Origin: Thalassolituus sp. UBA1087
Lineage (GTDB): Bacteria > Pseudomonadota > Gammaproteobacteria > Pseudomonadales > Oceanobacteraceae
Assembly: GCA_002314145.1 (NCBI GenBank)
Contig: DCCG01000027.1
Coordinates: forward strand, 48,953 to 112,952
Direction: 5' to 3'
DNA length: 64,000 bases
Shown here: positions 52,882 through 62,498 of the stretch, piece after piece
How the letters are laid out: every line of letters begins with the position of its first letter
How positions within the stretch are numbered: the stretch's first letter is position 1
Made by a program: the position numbers and the translations under genes
Notes under the pieces: model-generated
What the model saw: the letters and a program-made list of their open reading frames with translations, nothing else
What the model was told of the DNA's origin: nothing
The model's database searches: none

Positions 52882-53840
52882 CCTTCGGCCGTTTTATTCA
52901 CGTCATCAGGGTCAAGAAAATCCTTCAGTGAATTAAAACGCATCCATTCGGTGGCGCGCTGTTCCTCCAGCGACGTCTGGTTTAAATCAACCACACGAGC
53001 ATTTTTCAGTCCCACTCGACGACACCACAGCAACAGGGTTTCCGGCGTTGGAATAAACCACACATTGCGCATCATGGCGTAGCGATCTTCCGGCATCAGA
53101 ACTTCACCCAGCGGGCCATCAATAACCAGGGTTTCCAGCACCAGCTCGCCGCCGGGGCGCAAGGCATCTTTCAGCTCCTGCAGATGTTCAATGGGGGATT
53201 TGCGGTGATACAGCACACCCATGGAAAACACCGTATCAAAGGCTTTCAGACGCGGCGGCACGTCTTCCATTTTGAGCGGCAGTAAATCCGCGTTTACCTG
53301 GCCATGAGCACTTTGCAGATATTTTTTATACGCCTGAAACTGCAATAAAAATAAACGCGACGGGTCGATACCGATCACTCGGGCCGCCCCCGCTCCGAGC
53401 ATGCGCCACATGTGATAACCGGAACCACAGCCAACATCCAGCACGGTGCGGCCATTTAACGGGGCAATATGCGGCGCGACACGATCCCACTTCCAGTCGG
53501 AGCGCCATTCAGTATCAATGAAGGTATCAAAAAAACGGAACGGGCCTTTGCGCCACGGCATTAAACCGCGCAGCGCAGTCTCCACCTGTGCATTCTGTTC
53601 AGCACTGATGGCACTGCTTTGCAGGGCAATATCATGGCGGTTTAAATCTACGCTGACCTGCTGAACATCCGGCAGACTGTGATAAGCCTCCAGCCAGCGT
53701 GACTGATCGCCGTGTTCTTTTTCGTGCAGAATTTCCTGCAGCTGATGCGGCAGAATGTCAGCCCAGGGAGCCAGTGCTCCCTGCTGCATAAACGCCAGAA
53801 CATCATCAAACCAGGGCAGGATAGTGCTGTGTTGAGACAT
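52839..53840 (-). CDS. cmoB: tRNA U34 carboxymethyltransferase CmoB
   Basis: A 333-aa enzyme that moves a carboxymethyl group from carboxy-SAM to 5-hydroxyuridine 34, completing cmo5U in wobble-position tRNAs. Conserved: RKGPFRFFDTFIDTEWRSDWKWDR (split across the CmoB-specific region), VLDVGCGSGYHMWRMLGAGA for cofactor binding, and VFSMGVLYHRKSPIEHL. It follows cmoA with a one-base overlap (TAATG). Its last 43 bp overlap the convergent AraC gene. Confidence 0.95.
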   Translation of the reverse strand: MSQHSTILPWFDDVLAFMQQGALAPWADILPHQLQEILHEKEHGDQSRWLEAYHSLPDVQQVSVDLNRHDIALQSSAISAEQNAQVETALRGLMPWRKGPFRFFDTFIDTEWRSDWKWDRVAPHIAPLNGRTVLDVGCGSGYHMWRMLGAGAARVIGIDPSRLFLLQFQAYKKYLQSAHGQVNADLLPLKMEDVPPRLKAFDTVFSMGVLYHRKSPIEHLQELKDALRPGGELVLETLVIDGPLGEVLMPEDRYAMMRNVWFIPTPETLLLWCRRVGLKNARVVDLNQTSLEEQRATEWMRFNSLKDFLDPDDVNKTAEGYPAPLRAVIVAEA

Positions 53841-54592
53841 TATTTAACCGCCAGATAAGAAACAAAATTAAAACACTGATACCAGCGGATAACGCGGCTG
53901 AAACCGGCGCTGCGTAAGCGCTCCACATGTTCTTCATGGGTTTCCGGAATCAGTACATTTTCGATGGCACTGCGTTTCTGGGCGATTTCCAGCTCGGAGT
54001 AACCGTTCGCACGTTTAAAATCCAGGTGCAGCTCGTCCTGCATCCTCTGCTCCCAGGGATCGAAACAGATTTTCTCCGACAGAATCAGCGCACCACCGGG
54101 CAGAGTGGCCGAGGCAATTCTGCTCAGCAGTGCCAGGCGCTGCCCGGGTTCAATAAACTGCAGTACGAAATTCAGTGCTGTCACCGATGCATTGTTTAAC
54201 GGATATTCGAGAATATCGGCACAGGCCAGCGCCACCGGCACACTGGCTTCATCAAGGGCGATATAGTGCTGTGCGCGTTCGATCATGGATGCCGAGTTAT
54301 CAACACCAACAATATGACTGTGCATTCCGGATTCTCCCGCCGCCTGTACACCATGACGCATGGCCAGTGTCACCGCCCCCAGTGAACAGCCAAGGTCGTA
54401 CAGATTGGAATGCGGCTGCACATAACGGCCGGCAATAATGCCGGACATCGCCACCGTCTCGGCGTAACCCGGCACCGAGCGCTTGATCATATCCGGAAAG
54501 ACGCGGGCGACCGCACCGTCAAAGGTGAAGCCGGGTACGTCGTCGAGCGGGGTCTGGTAAATGTTGTCGGCTTGCTGTTCGTTGTCTGTCAT
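53840..54592 (-). CDS. cmoA: Carboxy-S-adenosylmethionine synthase CmoA
   Basis: About 250 aa. It converts SAM and prephenate into carboxy-SAM, the donor for CmoB. Conserved: TFDGAVARVFPDMIKRSVPGY near the start, NLYDLGCSLGAVTLAMRHG and LNFVLQFIEP. The frame is open to 54667; ATG 54592 gives the usual family length, with 54631 as an alternative. It depends on prephenate, and the DAHP synthase gene nearby feeds the same pathway, though this is coincidence of location. It lies about 140 bp downstream of cheB on the same strand. Confidence 0.94.
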   Translation of the reverse strand: MTDNEQQADNIYQTPLDDVPGFTFDGAVARVFPDMIKRSVPGYAETVAMSGIIAGRYVQPHSNLYDLGCSLGAVTLAMRHGVQAAGESGMHSHIVGVDNSASMIERAQHYIALDEASVPVALACADILEYPLNNASVTALNFVLQFIEPGQRLALLSRIASATLPGGALILSEKICFDPWEQRMQDELHLDFKRANGYSELEIAQKRSAIENVLIPETHEEHVERLRSAGFSRVIRWYQCFNFVSYLAVK

Positions 54593-54730
54593 GTCGTCTG
54601 CCAGAGGCCCGGAATCCCGGGAGGTGGTCATTATCCACGCGCATTCTAGCCAACCGGCGCCTGCCACGCCAGCGTCCAGGCCGGGACGGAGCCCCGCGCG
54701 GGTGCCTGGTCACTGGCGGGCGGATAAAGC

Positions 54731-55786
54731 TCAGGCGTTGATAATGGCCGCAGGAATAGCCTGCAGAGGAATATTTTTGTCGACCCCTCCCAGCTTAACG
54801 GCTTCTTTCGGCATGCCATACACCACACAGGTGGCTTCGTCCTGAGCCAGAGTTCTGGCACCGGCATCATGCATTTCTTTCATGCCGAGTGCGCCGTCAT
54901 CCCCCATGCCAGTCATAATAATACCCAGTGCATTTTTACCTGCCGCCCGGGCGACGGAGCGGAACAGCACATCAACCGACGGCCGGTGACGACTGACCGG
55001 AGGCCCGTCGATGACGTCAACAAAGTACTGTGCGCCACTGCGTTTGAGCAGCATATGTCTGCCTCCCGGTGCAATCAGTACCCGGCCCGGAATCAGACGG
55101 TCGCCGTGCGCTGCTTCCCTGACCTCCACACTGCAGATGCTGTTCAGGCGCTCAGCAAAGGCGGCGGTAAATTTTTCCGGCATATGCTGTACAACAATAA
55201 TGGCCGGGCAGACTCCGGGTAACGCCGATAACACAGTTTCCAGCGCCTGCGTCCCACCGGTAGAAGTACCCAGGGCAACGACACGGTCCGTGGTTTCTGC
55301 CATGGCATTGCCCGCGGCCGGCAACACCACATCCGCGGTCAGTTTTTTCGTTACCGGTTGTGGCGCCAGTATTTTCCGCAGTTTGGCTTTGCCCGCGGCT
55401 TTTACCGCTGCAATGATGCTTTCCGAGTCATCCTGTAAAAATTGCTTCAGCCCCACTTTGGGTTTGGTAATAATGCTGACGGCACCGGCAGACATAGCCT
55501 GCATGGTGGTTTCAGCCCCCTTGTCCGTCAGGCTGGAACAGATAACCACCGGGGTCGGATGCTCTTTCATGATTTTTCTGAGAAAAGTCACACCATCCAT
55601 ACGTGGCATTTCCACATCCAGGACAATCACGTCCGGCCATTGTTTATTCATTTTATCAATGGCAAAAATAGGATCAGAGGCCGCGCCCATCACATGAATA
55701 TCCGGGTCTTTATTTAAGGCTGCGGTCAGTACCTGCCGGACGACGGCCGAGTCGTCTACGATAAGCACATTAATAGGATCAGCCAC
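54731..55786 (-). CDS. cheB: Chemotaxis methylesterase CheB
   Basis: A 351-aa response regulator-effector. The receiver domain (1-120) has phospho-acceptor Asp57 (VIVLDVEMPRMDG). The esterase domain (about 160-345) has the Ser in LGTSTGGTQAL, His in VQHMPEKF and Asp in GMGDDGALG. It removes methyl groups from, and deamidates, receptors for adaptation. GTG start with GGGAGG upstream, overlapping cheD by 8 bp. Last chemotaxis gene of the operon. Confidence 0.95.
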   Translation of the reverse strand: MADPINVLIVDDSAVVRQVLTAALNKDPDIHVMGAASDPIFAIDKMNKQWPDVIVLDVEMPRMDGVTFLRKIMKEHPTPVVICSSLTDKGAETTMQAMSAGAVSIITKPKVGLKQFLQDDSESIIAAVKAAGKAKLRKILAPQPVTKKLTADVVLPAAGNAMAETTDRVVALGTSTGGTQALETVLSALPGVCPAIIVVQHMPEKFTAAFAERLNSICSVEVREAAHGDRLIPGRVLIAPGGRHMLLKRSGAQYFVDVIDGPPVSRHRPSVDVLFRSVARAAGKNALGIIMTGMGDDGALGMKEMHDAGARTLAQDEATCVVYGMPKEAVKLGGVDKNIPLQAIPAAIINA

Positions 55787-56300
55787 GAAATTCCTCCCTG
55801 TTTTGACGGTTGCCGGGCATGTTATTAACGGTCTGGCTGCTGACCCAGACGGCGCCGGTGGCGATTTCGAAACGAATGGCGCGGAACTGATTGCCGCCGG
55901 TGTGGCGTGATGTCAGCGGAATGCCATAATGTTTCATCAGATCCAGCGCCGCGATAATATTCTGTTCACCAACCTGTGTGACACGATCGCTTTCGGCGCA
56001 GAACATATTACCGCCGCCAAACACTTTGCCCTGATATTCATGAATATCATCCCCGGCGTCTCTGATCTGAGCCATCAGCCAACTGAAGGCACCGCTGGCG
56101 TAGCGTGGTGAATTGCTTCCCTGCAGAGAAGCCGTCGATGGCAGCAAAAAATGACACATTCCACCGCTACGCCGCCCGGGATGCCATAAAGTCACAGCCA
56201 CACAGGAGCCGAGAATCGTCCTGATGGATGTATGATGGTCTCCCCAGCAGCATTCTCCGGGATTCAGAAATACACTCTTGTCCATCCCTGTACTGGCCAT
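55779..56300 (-). CDS. cheD: Chemoreceptor glutamine deamidase CheD
   Basis: A 173-aa deamidase acting on receptor glutamines. The catalytic Cys lies in TILGSCVAVTLW, with the His in MCHFLLPS and the Thr in SRHTGGNQFRAI; FGGGNMF is also conserved. In the P. aeruginosa che2 cluster cheD likewise sits between cheR and cheB. It starts 2 bp after the cheR stop without a clear ribosome site, so translation is likely coupled. Confidence 0.94.
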   Translation of the reverse strand: MASTGMDKSVFLNPGECCWGDHHTSIRTILGSCVAVTLWHPGRRSGGMCHFLLPSTASLQGSNSPRYASGAFSWLMAQIRDAGDDIHEYQGKVFGGGNMFCAESDRVTQVGEQNIIAALDLMKHYGIPLTSRHTGGNQFRAIRFEIATGAVWVSSQTVNNMPGNRQNREEFRG

Positions 56301-56302
56301 GG

Positions 56303-57241
56303 CTATCGTTTCTGATACACAGCAGGCTGTACCAGCCGGAGCGCATCGCTGATTCCGTTCATCGACTCCGAGTGGCTGATGATAAAATACCCGCCCGGGC
56401 GTAATTTCGGCAGCAGATGACTGACCACTTTCCGTTTGGTTGGCGCATCAAAATAAATCATCACATTACGCAGAAAAATGATGTCGTACTGATCGTCAGT
56501 GGCGCGGGTTTCCTGCAGGTTGTGCTGAAAAAAAGTCATGCCTTTTTTCAGTACCGGATCAACCTGTATTTTTCCCTGCTGACGACCAATGCCTTTCAGG
56601 CAATACTTGTGCAGATAATGGGTTGGCAGTTTACTTGCCCGGCTCATCGGGTAGATACCGGTGCGGGCGCTGTCCAGAACGCGGGAACTCAGATCAGATG
56701 AATGAATCTGCCAGCGTCCGTCACCAAGATGCTCCTGCGCCAGCATGGCAAGACTGTAGGACTCTTCGCCGCTGGAGCAGGCTGCGCTCCATATACGGAG
56801 TGTCTGACCACTCTTTACCTCAGGTAAGATCTTATCGCGCAGAAATTCAAAATGTTTGGGTTCACGAAAGAAGTAGGTTTCATTCGTGGTCAGAAGATCG
56901 ACGGCAGTCTGAAGTTCGCCTTTATTATCGGGGGATGTAATCAATTGAAAATAATCGCCGAACGATGCTAACCGGTAATGCCGTACACGCTTCATCAGCC
57001 GTGAACTCACCAGGGGCTGTTTTGCATCGCTCATGGCAATGCCGGCGATGTTATAAATCATGTCCTGAAAATAGCGGAATTCTGTCTGACTCAGAACCGG
57101 CATAACGCCATCTGCAGTGGCTGCCGCAGTGTCTTCTGTAGTATCAAATGCAGTACCTGTAGCACTGCCCGTCCTGCCGGCGCCTTCCGCCGCTTTGCGG
57201 GAAGCATAATGACCGCCGCGTACAGCCTCTGGTGTTTTCAT
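56303..57241 (-). CDS. cheR: Chemoreceptor methyltransferase CheR
   Basis: A 312-aa SAM-dependent glutamate O-methyltransferase. An unusual 45-residue N-terminal extension rich in Ala, Thr and Gly (likely disordered) precedes the helical domain (LSQTEFRYFQDMIYNIAG). The catalytic domain shows TTNETYFFREPKHFEFL, LRIWSAACSSGEESYSLAM and IIFLRNVMIYFD. It methylates receptor glutamates and may dock on C-terminal pentapeptides such as that of the MCP encoded in this operon. Confidence 0.94.
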   Translation of the reverse strand: MKTPEAVRGGHYASRKAAEGAGRTGSATGTAFDTTEDTAAATADGVMPVLSQTEFRYFQDMIYNIAGIAMSDAKQPLVSSRLMKRVRHYRLASFGDYFQLITSPDNKGELQTAVDLLTTNETYFFREPKHFEFLRDKILPEVKSGQTLRIWSAACSSGEESYSLAMLAQEHLGDGRWQIHSSDLSSRVLDSARTGIYPMSRASKLPTHYLHKYCLKGIGRQQGKIQVDPVLKKGMTFFQHNLQETRATDDQYDIIFLRNVMIYFDAPTKRKVVSHLLPKLRPGGYFIISHSESMNGISDALRLVQPAVYQKR

Positions 57242-57268
57242 GCAAATACCCCGCTTGTCTTCGCCGGA

Positions 57269-57838
57269 TCAGTCACTGCTTTCGTCACTGCCTTCGTTAT
57301 TAGCCAGGGGGCTCACTGATTCCGTGTGGTCGGCGGCCAGTTGCGATATTTCATCAATCATCAGAATATGAGCGATATCGAGAATGATCACGAACTTATC
57401 ATTGACCTTGCCCATGCCATTGATAAAGCGCGATTCAATCGCGGCCCCGAACGAGGGCGGTGGTTCGATATCCGGCTGGGGAATTTCAAGCACCTCATTA
57501 ACAGCATCCACGAGGATGCCAATGTCCTGGGTCTCATCGTCTCCTGACTGAACCTCAATAATGACGATACAGGTACGCCGGGCGACTTCGGTCAGGCGGT
57601 TACTGAAACGGGCTTTGAGATCAATGACGGGAACCACAGCGCCACGCAGATTAATAACGCCGCGGATGAAGTCCGGCATTCTCGGTACTTCTGTCAACTG
57701 ACCGTATTCAATGATTTCTTTAATCGCCAGAATACCAATGGCAAAGGTTTCACCGCCCAACATAAACGTCAGGTACTGCTGATGACTCAGTGTGACATCA
57801 TTTTCTGTTACTGCTTCTTTCAATTCAGCCTGGGCCAT
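57269..57838 (-). CDS. cheW: Chemotaxis coupling protein CheW
   Basis: A 189-aa adaptor that links receptors to CheA. The CheW domain covers about residues 20-165 (YLTFMLGGETFAIGILAIKEIIEY, PDFIRGVINLRGAVVPVIDL, GILVDAVNEVLEI). The acidic C-terminal tail of about 20 residues is an extension over the E. coli protein. Strong ribosome site (GGGGAG). It lies between mcp and cheR. Confidence 0.95.
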   Translation of the reverse strand: MAQAELKEAVTENDVTLSHQQYLTFMLGGETFAIGILAIKEIIEYGQLTEVPRMPDFIRGVINLRGAVVPVIDLKARFSNRLTEVARRTCIVIIEVQSGDDETQDIGILVDAVNEVLEIPQPDIEPPPSFGAAIESRFINGMGKVNDKFVIILDIAHILMIDEISQLAADHTESVSPLANNEGSDESSD

Positions 57839-57858
57839 ATTGTTTCTCCCCTATAGGC

Positions 57859-59493
57859 TTAAAAGCGTACGAATTCTGCTTCGGCTGCGTTACTGGCAGC
57901 CAGCGCACGGGAAGGTTTTGGTTCCGCATCGGGTTTTATTTCGCTGACGTTTGCTTTGGATATCTTTGCCACAGCAGAGAAACCCTGGCCGCCTTCGGTA
58001 ACAGAAAAGAAGCCCATAATATCCTGCAGCTGTGTCGCCTGGCCGCTCATTTCTTCCGCCGTAGCGGCCAGCTCTTCACTGCTGGAAGCGTTCTGCTGTG
58101 TAATCTGGCTGAGCTGCTCCATCGCGGTATTAATCTGAGTAACGCCGGCCGACTGCTCTTCAGAAGCAGCGGCAATTTCCTGTACCAGGTCGGATGTTTT
58201 ACCAATGGATGGGACGATTTCATCCAGCAGGCGACCGGCTACTTCTGCCATATCCACGCTGCCGGTTGCCAGCTCTCCGATTTCCTGAGCGGCCACCTGA
58301 CTGCGTTCGGCCAGTTTGCGGACTTCAGCCGCGACCACGGCAAACCCTTTACCATGCTCACCGGCGCGGGCTGCTTCAATGGCCGCGTTCAGGGCAAGCA
58401 GGTTAGTCTGATAGGCAATGTCGTCGATAATACTGATCTTGTCGGCAATGCTCTTCATGGCAGCGACGGTTTCTTTAACCGCATCGCCACCTTCACCCGC
58501 TTCTTTAGCGGCTTTGGTCGCCATACCATCCGTCACTTTGGCATTTTCAGCATTTTGTTTTATCGATGCCGCGGCCTGTTCGACGGTAGCGCTGGTTTCT
58601 TCAACACTGGCTGCCTGCTCACTACTGGCCTGACTCATACTCTGGGCTGTGGCACTGACCTGTTCTGAGGCACTGGAAAGGTTATTGGCAGCACCGCGCA
58701 CATCGCCGATAATCTGCGACAGTTTACCCACCATATTTTTCATGGCAGTCAGCAGCTGGCCGGTTTCATCCGAACTGTTTACCTGAATATCGACACTCAG
58801 ATTACCGGCGGCCAGCTGATTGGAGGTTTCCACTGCCTGATTCAGAGGTCCGGTGATGCTGCGGGTAATCCATACCGACATGCCAGCAGCAATAATCAAA
58901 GAGATGACAGCGATAATAATAATCATGGTCAGTCCCTGAGCTGCTGCGGTCGCCGCTTCTTTACCGGAAACAGACATACTGCTTTCCTGATAACTCACCA
59001 TATCTTTCAGGATTCTCACGTATTTTTCCTGACTGACATTTAATTCCGAATCGATAAATACCCGAACCTGGTGTTCATCAGCCTGGCCGATCATTTTACG
59101 CACCTGGCGAAAATCCGACAGAAAAGCTTCCCGCGCCTGCACTATCTCAGCCAGTCTCTTTTTCCCGCCATCACTGGATATTGTCGAACTGAGAAGATCC
59201 ACCAGTTCTGTGATTCGGGCGCTGACCGGGTTGATTTCCTCAAACACCTTTTCCGCTTCAGCATCGGTTTCTGCGGCCAGTCCATCACGGATAATAAGAA
59301 CCGCCTGATAAACCAGACTGCTCATTTCACTGGACCAGAGACTGACCGGCGCGCGGTTAAAGGCAAGGTTATCAATGCGGTTGTTAAGATCAGTCAGCTT
59401 GATATAAGACGCGACTGAAATAAAGATCAGGCAAAGGACCATCAGTCCGAAGCCGACGCCAAGGCGCATACCGATTTTAAGATTTTTGAACAT
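57859..59493 (-). CDS. Methyl-accepting chemotaxis protein
   Basis: A 544-aa transmembrane receptor. Two membrane helices (about residues 10-30 and 185-208) enclose a four-helix-bundle sensor. HAMP follows (about 210-262), then the signalling domain with the hairpin tip IDDIAYQTNLLALNAAIEAARAGE. The chain ends EFVRF, which fits the x-[FYWH]-x-x-[FYWH] pentapeptide used to tether CheR/CheB. The frame opens at 59529, but ATG 59493 (MFKNLKIG) has AGGAG 7 nt upstream and starts the usual N-terminus. The ligand is unknown. Confidence 0.94.
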   Translation of the reverse strand: MFKNLKIGMRLGVGFGLMVLCLIFISVASYIKLTDLNNRIDNLAFNRAPVSLWSSEMSSLVYQAVLIIRDGLAAETDAEAEKVFEEINPVSARITELVDLLSSTISSDGGKKRLAEIVQAREAFLSDFRQVRKMIGQADEHQVRVFIDSELNVSQEKYVRILKDMVSYQESSMSVSGKEAATAAAQGLTMIIIIAVISLIIAAGMSVWITRSITGPLNQAVETSNQLAAGNLSVDIQVNSSDETGQLLTAMKNMVGKLSQIIGDVRGAANNLSSASEQVSATAQSMSQASSEQAASVEETSATVEQAAASIKQNAENAKVTDGMATKAAKEAGEGGDAVKETVAAMKSIADKISIIDDIAYQTNLLALNAAIEAARAGEHGKGFAVVAAEVRKLAERSQVAAQEIGELATGSVDMAEVAGRLLDEIVPSIGKTSDLVQEIAAASEEQSAGVTQINTAMEQLSQITQQNASSSEELAATAEEMSGQATQLQDIMGFFSVTEGGQGFSAVAKISKANVSEIKPDAEPKPSRALAASNAAEAEFVRF

Positions 59494-59547
59494 TTCCGAT
59501 CTCCTGCTGGCCATAGCCATGGAATTCAATTTAATATTAAGTACCTG

Positions 59548-61767
59548 TCAGGCAGTCATTGCCTGCCGGTCAGTCTGATAAAGCAGTGTGCCTGCATCAT
59601 TAATCAGACTGGGAATATCGAGAATAAGAACCACATCACCACTGCCAAGGATGGTAAATCCGCTGATGCCGCCGACACCATTAAACAGCTTACCCAGCGG
59701 CTTAATCACCGTCTGAAATTCACCCATCAGGCGGTCAACAACCAGCCCGACCTTGCTATCTCCGAAACGGACAACCACGACGCTTTCGCGCTCACTGCTA
59801 TGGCCCGGATTCTGAGTTTCAAAATATTCTGATAAGCGGATGTAAGGCAGTACTTCACCGCGCAGATTCAGGCAGTGACTGTTGTCCGATTCTTTCCATG
59901 CGCCGTATTCCACGCATTCAACGACCATATCCAGTGGAATAACGTAAGCTGATTGGTTAACCCCCACCAGAAAACCATCAATAATGGCTAACGTCAGTGG
60001 CAGGCGGATTCTTGCCATGGTGCCCTGACCGTCCTGACTGTCCATTTCAACGGTGCCACGCAGCGATTCAATATTGCGCCGGACAACATCCATACCGACT
60101 CCGCGGCCGGATAAATTGCTGACCTGATCAGCGGTGGAAAATCCGGGTTCAAACACCAGATTAAAAATATCCTTGTCCGTCATTGCGGCGGCAGAATTTT
60201 CACTGATCAGACCTTTTTCAATCGCTTTGGAGAGAATTCTGTCCTTATGAATGCCGCCGCCATCATCCGATACTTCGATAACAATACTGCCGGCATCGTG
60301 GTACGCATTCAGCATCAGGCTTCCGTGTGCGGGTTTACCGGCGGCAAGGCGAACCTCTTCCGCTTCGATACCGTGATCCATTGAATTACGGACCAGGTGA
60401 GTGAGAGGATCGGCTATTTTTTCAACAACGGTTTTATCCAGTTCGGTATCACCGCCATTGATGGTAAGGCGGATATCTTTACCCAGTTCCTGACTGACAT
60501 CACGTACCACACGCTGAAAGCGGTTGAAGGTTGAGCCAATCTGAACCATGCGCAGATTCAGGGCAGAGTCCCGTACTTCCTCTACCAGGCGCGACAGGGT
60601 TTCCGTTGATTCTATTAAGTCAGACTGGCCGGAACGCAGTGCCAGTATATTGGTACCGGCACCCGCGATAATAAGTTCGCCTACCAGGTTAATCAGATTA
60701 TCCAGCTTGTCAGCATCCACCCGGATCAGACTGGCTTCCGGTGGACGCGCTTCCTTGACCGTCTTCTGTTTTCTGACCGCAGCATTCACAACTTCTGAAT
60801 TCACGACGTTTTTTTCCACCAGCATTTCGCCAATCGGCTGCAGTGAATTGCCGCTGGATTGCTGTTGTTGCAGCGCACTTTCCAGTTCTCTGTGCGTCAG
60901 GGTGCCACAGCGTACAAGAATCTCACCGAGCTTCATGTCTTCTTCAGGCAAGGCTTTTATAAGGCGTATGTATTCTTCCTGCAGACAATCCGGCGCCAGT
61001 ATGTGGATCTGGCTTTCCTCGCTGACAAACTCAAAGACGCCCTCAATGGCTTCTTTACTTTGTGTGCTGTGCAGGCTGATTTCAAAGCCGGTATAGCAGG
61101 TTTCCGGGTCCATATTACCGGCATCAGGAATGGCATCCAGCAGGGTCTCAATATGATGAATGGTTCCCAGAGTGGCGAGATAACGGATAAAGGAAACCGG
61201 GTCCATGCCATGACGTAAGACATCCGGGCCAAAACGCAGGGATATATGCCAGAGATCTTTTTCTGTCAGCGCTGGCTCAGCTACTGGTGGTTCATCAGCA
61301 TCCACATCCGCGGAATGGCCATCTTCGGCTGCGGATGAATCTGCAGAGACCTGCTCTCCGGCCCCTGCCACAGGGGTGTCTAAGAATACTTTCAGATTCT
61401 CTTCTATGCCCAGACTTTTCCTTGCCAGGCTGTCACTGACATCGTCTTCGCCACGCGCCACCCAGTCCATCAGGTCCGTCAGGTGATCGCAGCTGCTCAG
61501 CAGCAGTGCAACCAGATCGGTGGATATCGCCACTTCCCGGGCACGTACACGGTCCAGTACACTTTCCACCACATGGGTAAAGGTTACCAGATAGTTAAGC
61601 CCGAACAGTCCGGCAGAACCTTTTATAGTGTGTGCTGCACGGAATATTGCATTAATAGTATCTTCATTATCTGGATCGCTTTCGATACTCAGCAGTGCAT
61701 TTTCCATGTCTTCCAGAAGTTCATGGCCTTCAGCCATAAATGTCTGTAATGCATCATCCATATCCAT
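59548..61767 (-). CDS. cheA: Chemotaxis histidine kinase CheA
   Basis: A 739-aa kinase. The HPt domain has the phospho-acceptor His near residue 46 (RAAHTIKGSAGLFG). A divergent middle region (about 165-345) contains a second folded unit (LWHISLRFGPDVLRHG) in place of a standard P2. Dimerisation (LDNLINLVGELIIAG), the ATPase (HLVRNSMDHGIE; DDGGGI; GRGVGMDVVRRN) and the CheW-like regulatory domain follow. It passes phosphate to CheY and CheB. Of the two adjacent ATGs, 61767 has the better spacing from GGAGG. Confidence 0.95.
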   Translation of the reverse strand: MDMDDALQTFMAEGHELLEDMENALLSIESDPDNEDTINAIFRAAHTIKGSAGLFGLNYLVTFTHVVESVLDRVRAREVAISTDLVALLLSSCDHLTDLMDWVARGEDDVSDSLARKSLGIEENLKVFLDTPVAGAGEQVSADSSAAEDGHSADVDADEPPVAEPALTEKDLWHISLRFGPDVLRHGMDPVSFIRYLATLGTIHHIETLLDAIPDAGNMDPETCYTGFEISLHSTQSKEAIEGVFEFVSEESQIHILAPDCLQEEYIRLIKALPEEDMKLGEILVRCGTLTHRELESALQQQQSSGNSLQPIGEMLVEKNVVNSEVVNAAVRKQKTVKEARPPEASLIRVDADKLDNLINLVGELIIAGAGTNILALRSGQSDLIESTETLSRLVEEVRDSALNLRMVQIGSTFNRFQRVVRDVSQELGKDIRLTINGGDTELDKTVVEKIADPLTHLVRNSMDHGIEAEEVRLAAGKPAHGSLMLNAYHDAGSIVIEVSDDGGGIHKDRILSKAIEKGLISENSAAAMTDKDIFNLVFEPGFSTADQVSNLSGRGVGMDVVRRNIESLRGTVEMDSQDGQGTMARIRLPLTLAIIDGFLVGVNQSAYVIPLDMVVECVEYGAWKESDNSHCLNLRGEVLPYIRLSEYFETQNPGHSSERESVVVVRFGDSKVGLVVDRLMGEFQTVIKPLGKLFNGVGGISGFTILGSGDVVLILDIPSLINDAGTLLYQTDRQAMTA

Positions 61768-61787
61768 CATTCACCTCCGCGGATATA

Positions 61788-62108
61788 TCAGCAGGCAGCG
61801 GCTGGTTGTGTTTCAGGTATCAGAATTCCGGATAAGCCACAGAAATCGAGAAACTCCTGAACTACCTCACTGACCGATGAAAAGCGCACGCCGATATTTT
61901 TTTCCAGACTTTCTTTCAGAAATAAAGCGATGATCTGCAGGCCCGAGGTATCAATTTCGTACACGCCGTCCATATCGACACTGATGTGCTTATATTGCTG
62001 CAGGGGCGCGAGCATTTCTTCTTTACACTGCATAGCAGTGTAAATCGTCATATCGCCACGTAAGGCTATTTCACAACCATCGTCTGTTTCAGTGACCTTT
62101 ACTTCCAT
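61788..62108 (-). CDS. STAS-domain protein in the chemotaxis operon
   Basis: A 106-aa single STAS domain, like anti-sigma-factor antagonists (SpoIIAA type). The conserved phosphorylatable Ser is in YEIDTSGLQIIAL. The chain ends in an Ala-rich AAAC. Family members switch partners by phosphorylation; its partner here is unknown. Its place between cheY and cheA suggests it binds CheA or an array component. Classical enteric che operons lack it. Confidence 0.88.
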   Translation of the reverse strand: MEVKVTETDDGCEIALRGDMTIYTAMQCKEEMLAPLQQYKHISVDMDGVYEIDTSGLQIIALFLKESLEKNIGVRFSSVSEVVQEFLDFCGLSGILIPETQPAAAC

Positions 62109-62118
62109 AACCGTTACC

Positions 62119-62487
62119 TTATGGCATAATTAATTTTGCGACAGCCGACAACATCTGCTCAGGTTTGAAAGGCTTTACGACCCAGGCCCTTGCTCCGGCG
62201 GCCTGCCCTTCTTTCTTTTTCCCTTCCTGGCTTTCAGTGGTCAGCATAATGACCGGCGTGAACTTATAAGATGGGTTCTTCTTCAGCTCTTTTACGAATG
62301 TAATACCATCCATATTCGGCATATTAACGTCGCTGATAACCAGATGAACTTTCTGACCGTTGAGTTTACTCAGGGCATCTTTGCCATCACATGCTTCCGT
62401 GACATCGTAACCGGCACCTTTCAGCGCTATCGCCACCACCTGGCGCAGCGATGCCGAGTCATCAACAACCATGATATTTTTTGCCAT
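62119..62487 (-). CDS. cheY: Chemotaxis response regulator CheY
   Basis: A 122-aa single receiver domain. The acidic pair (VVDDSASLRQV), phospho-acceptor Asp (VISDVNMPNMDG), the switch Thr (MLTTES) and the conserved Lys (VVKPFKPEQ) are all present. No output domain, so it acts by protein contact. Strong ribosome site (TAGGAGG). It would receive phosphate from CheA and may signal to the motor or act as a phosphate sink. Confidence 0.94.
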   Translation of the reverse strand: MAKNIMVVDDSASLRQVVAIALKGAGYDVTEACDGKDALSKLNGQKVHLVISDVNMPNMDGITFVKELKKNPSYKFTPVIMLTTESQEGKKKEGQAAGARAWVVKPFKPEQMLSAVAKLIMP

Positions 62488-62498
62488 TGAGCAACCTC

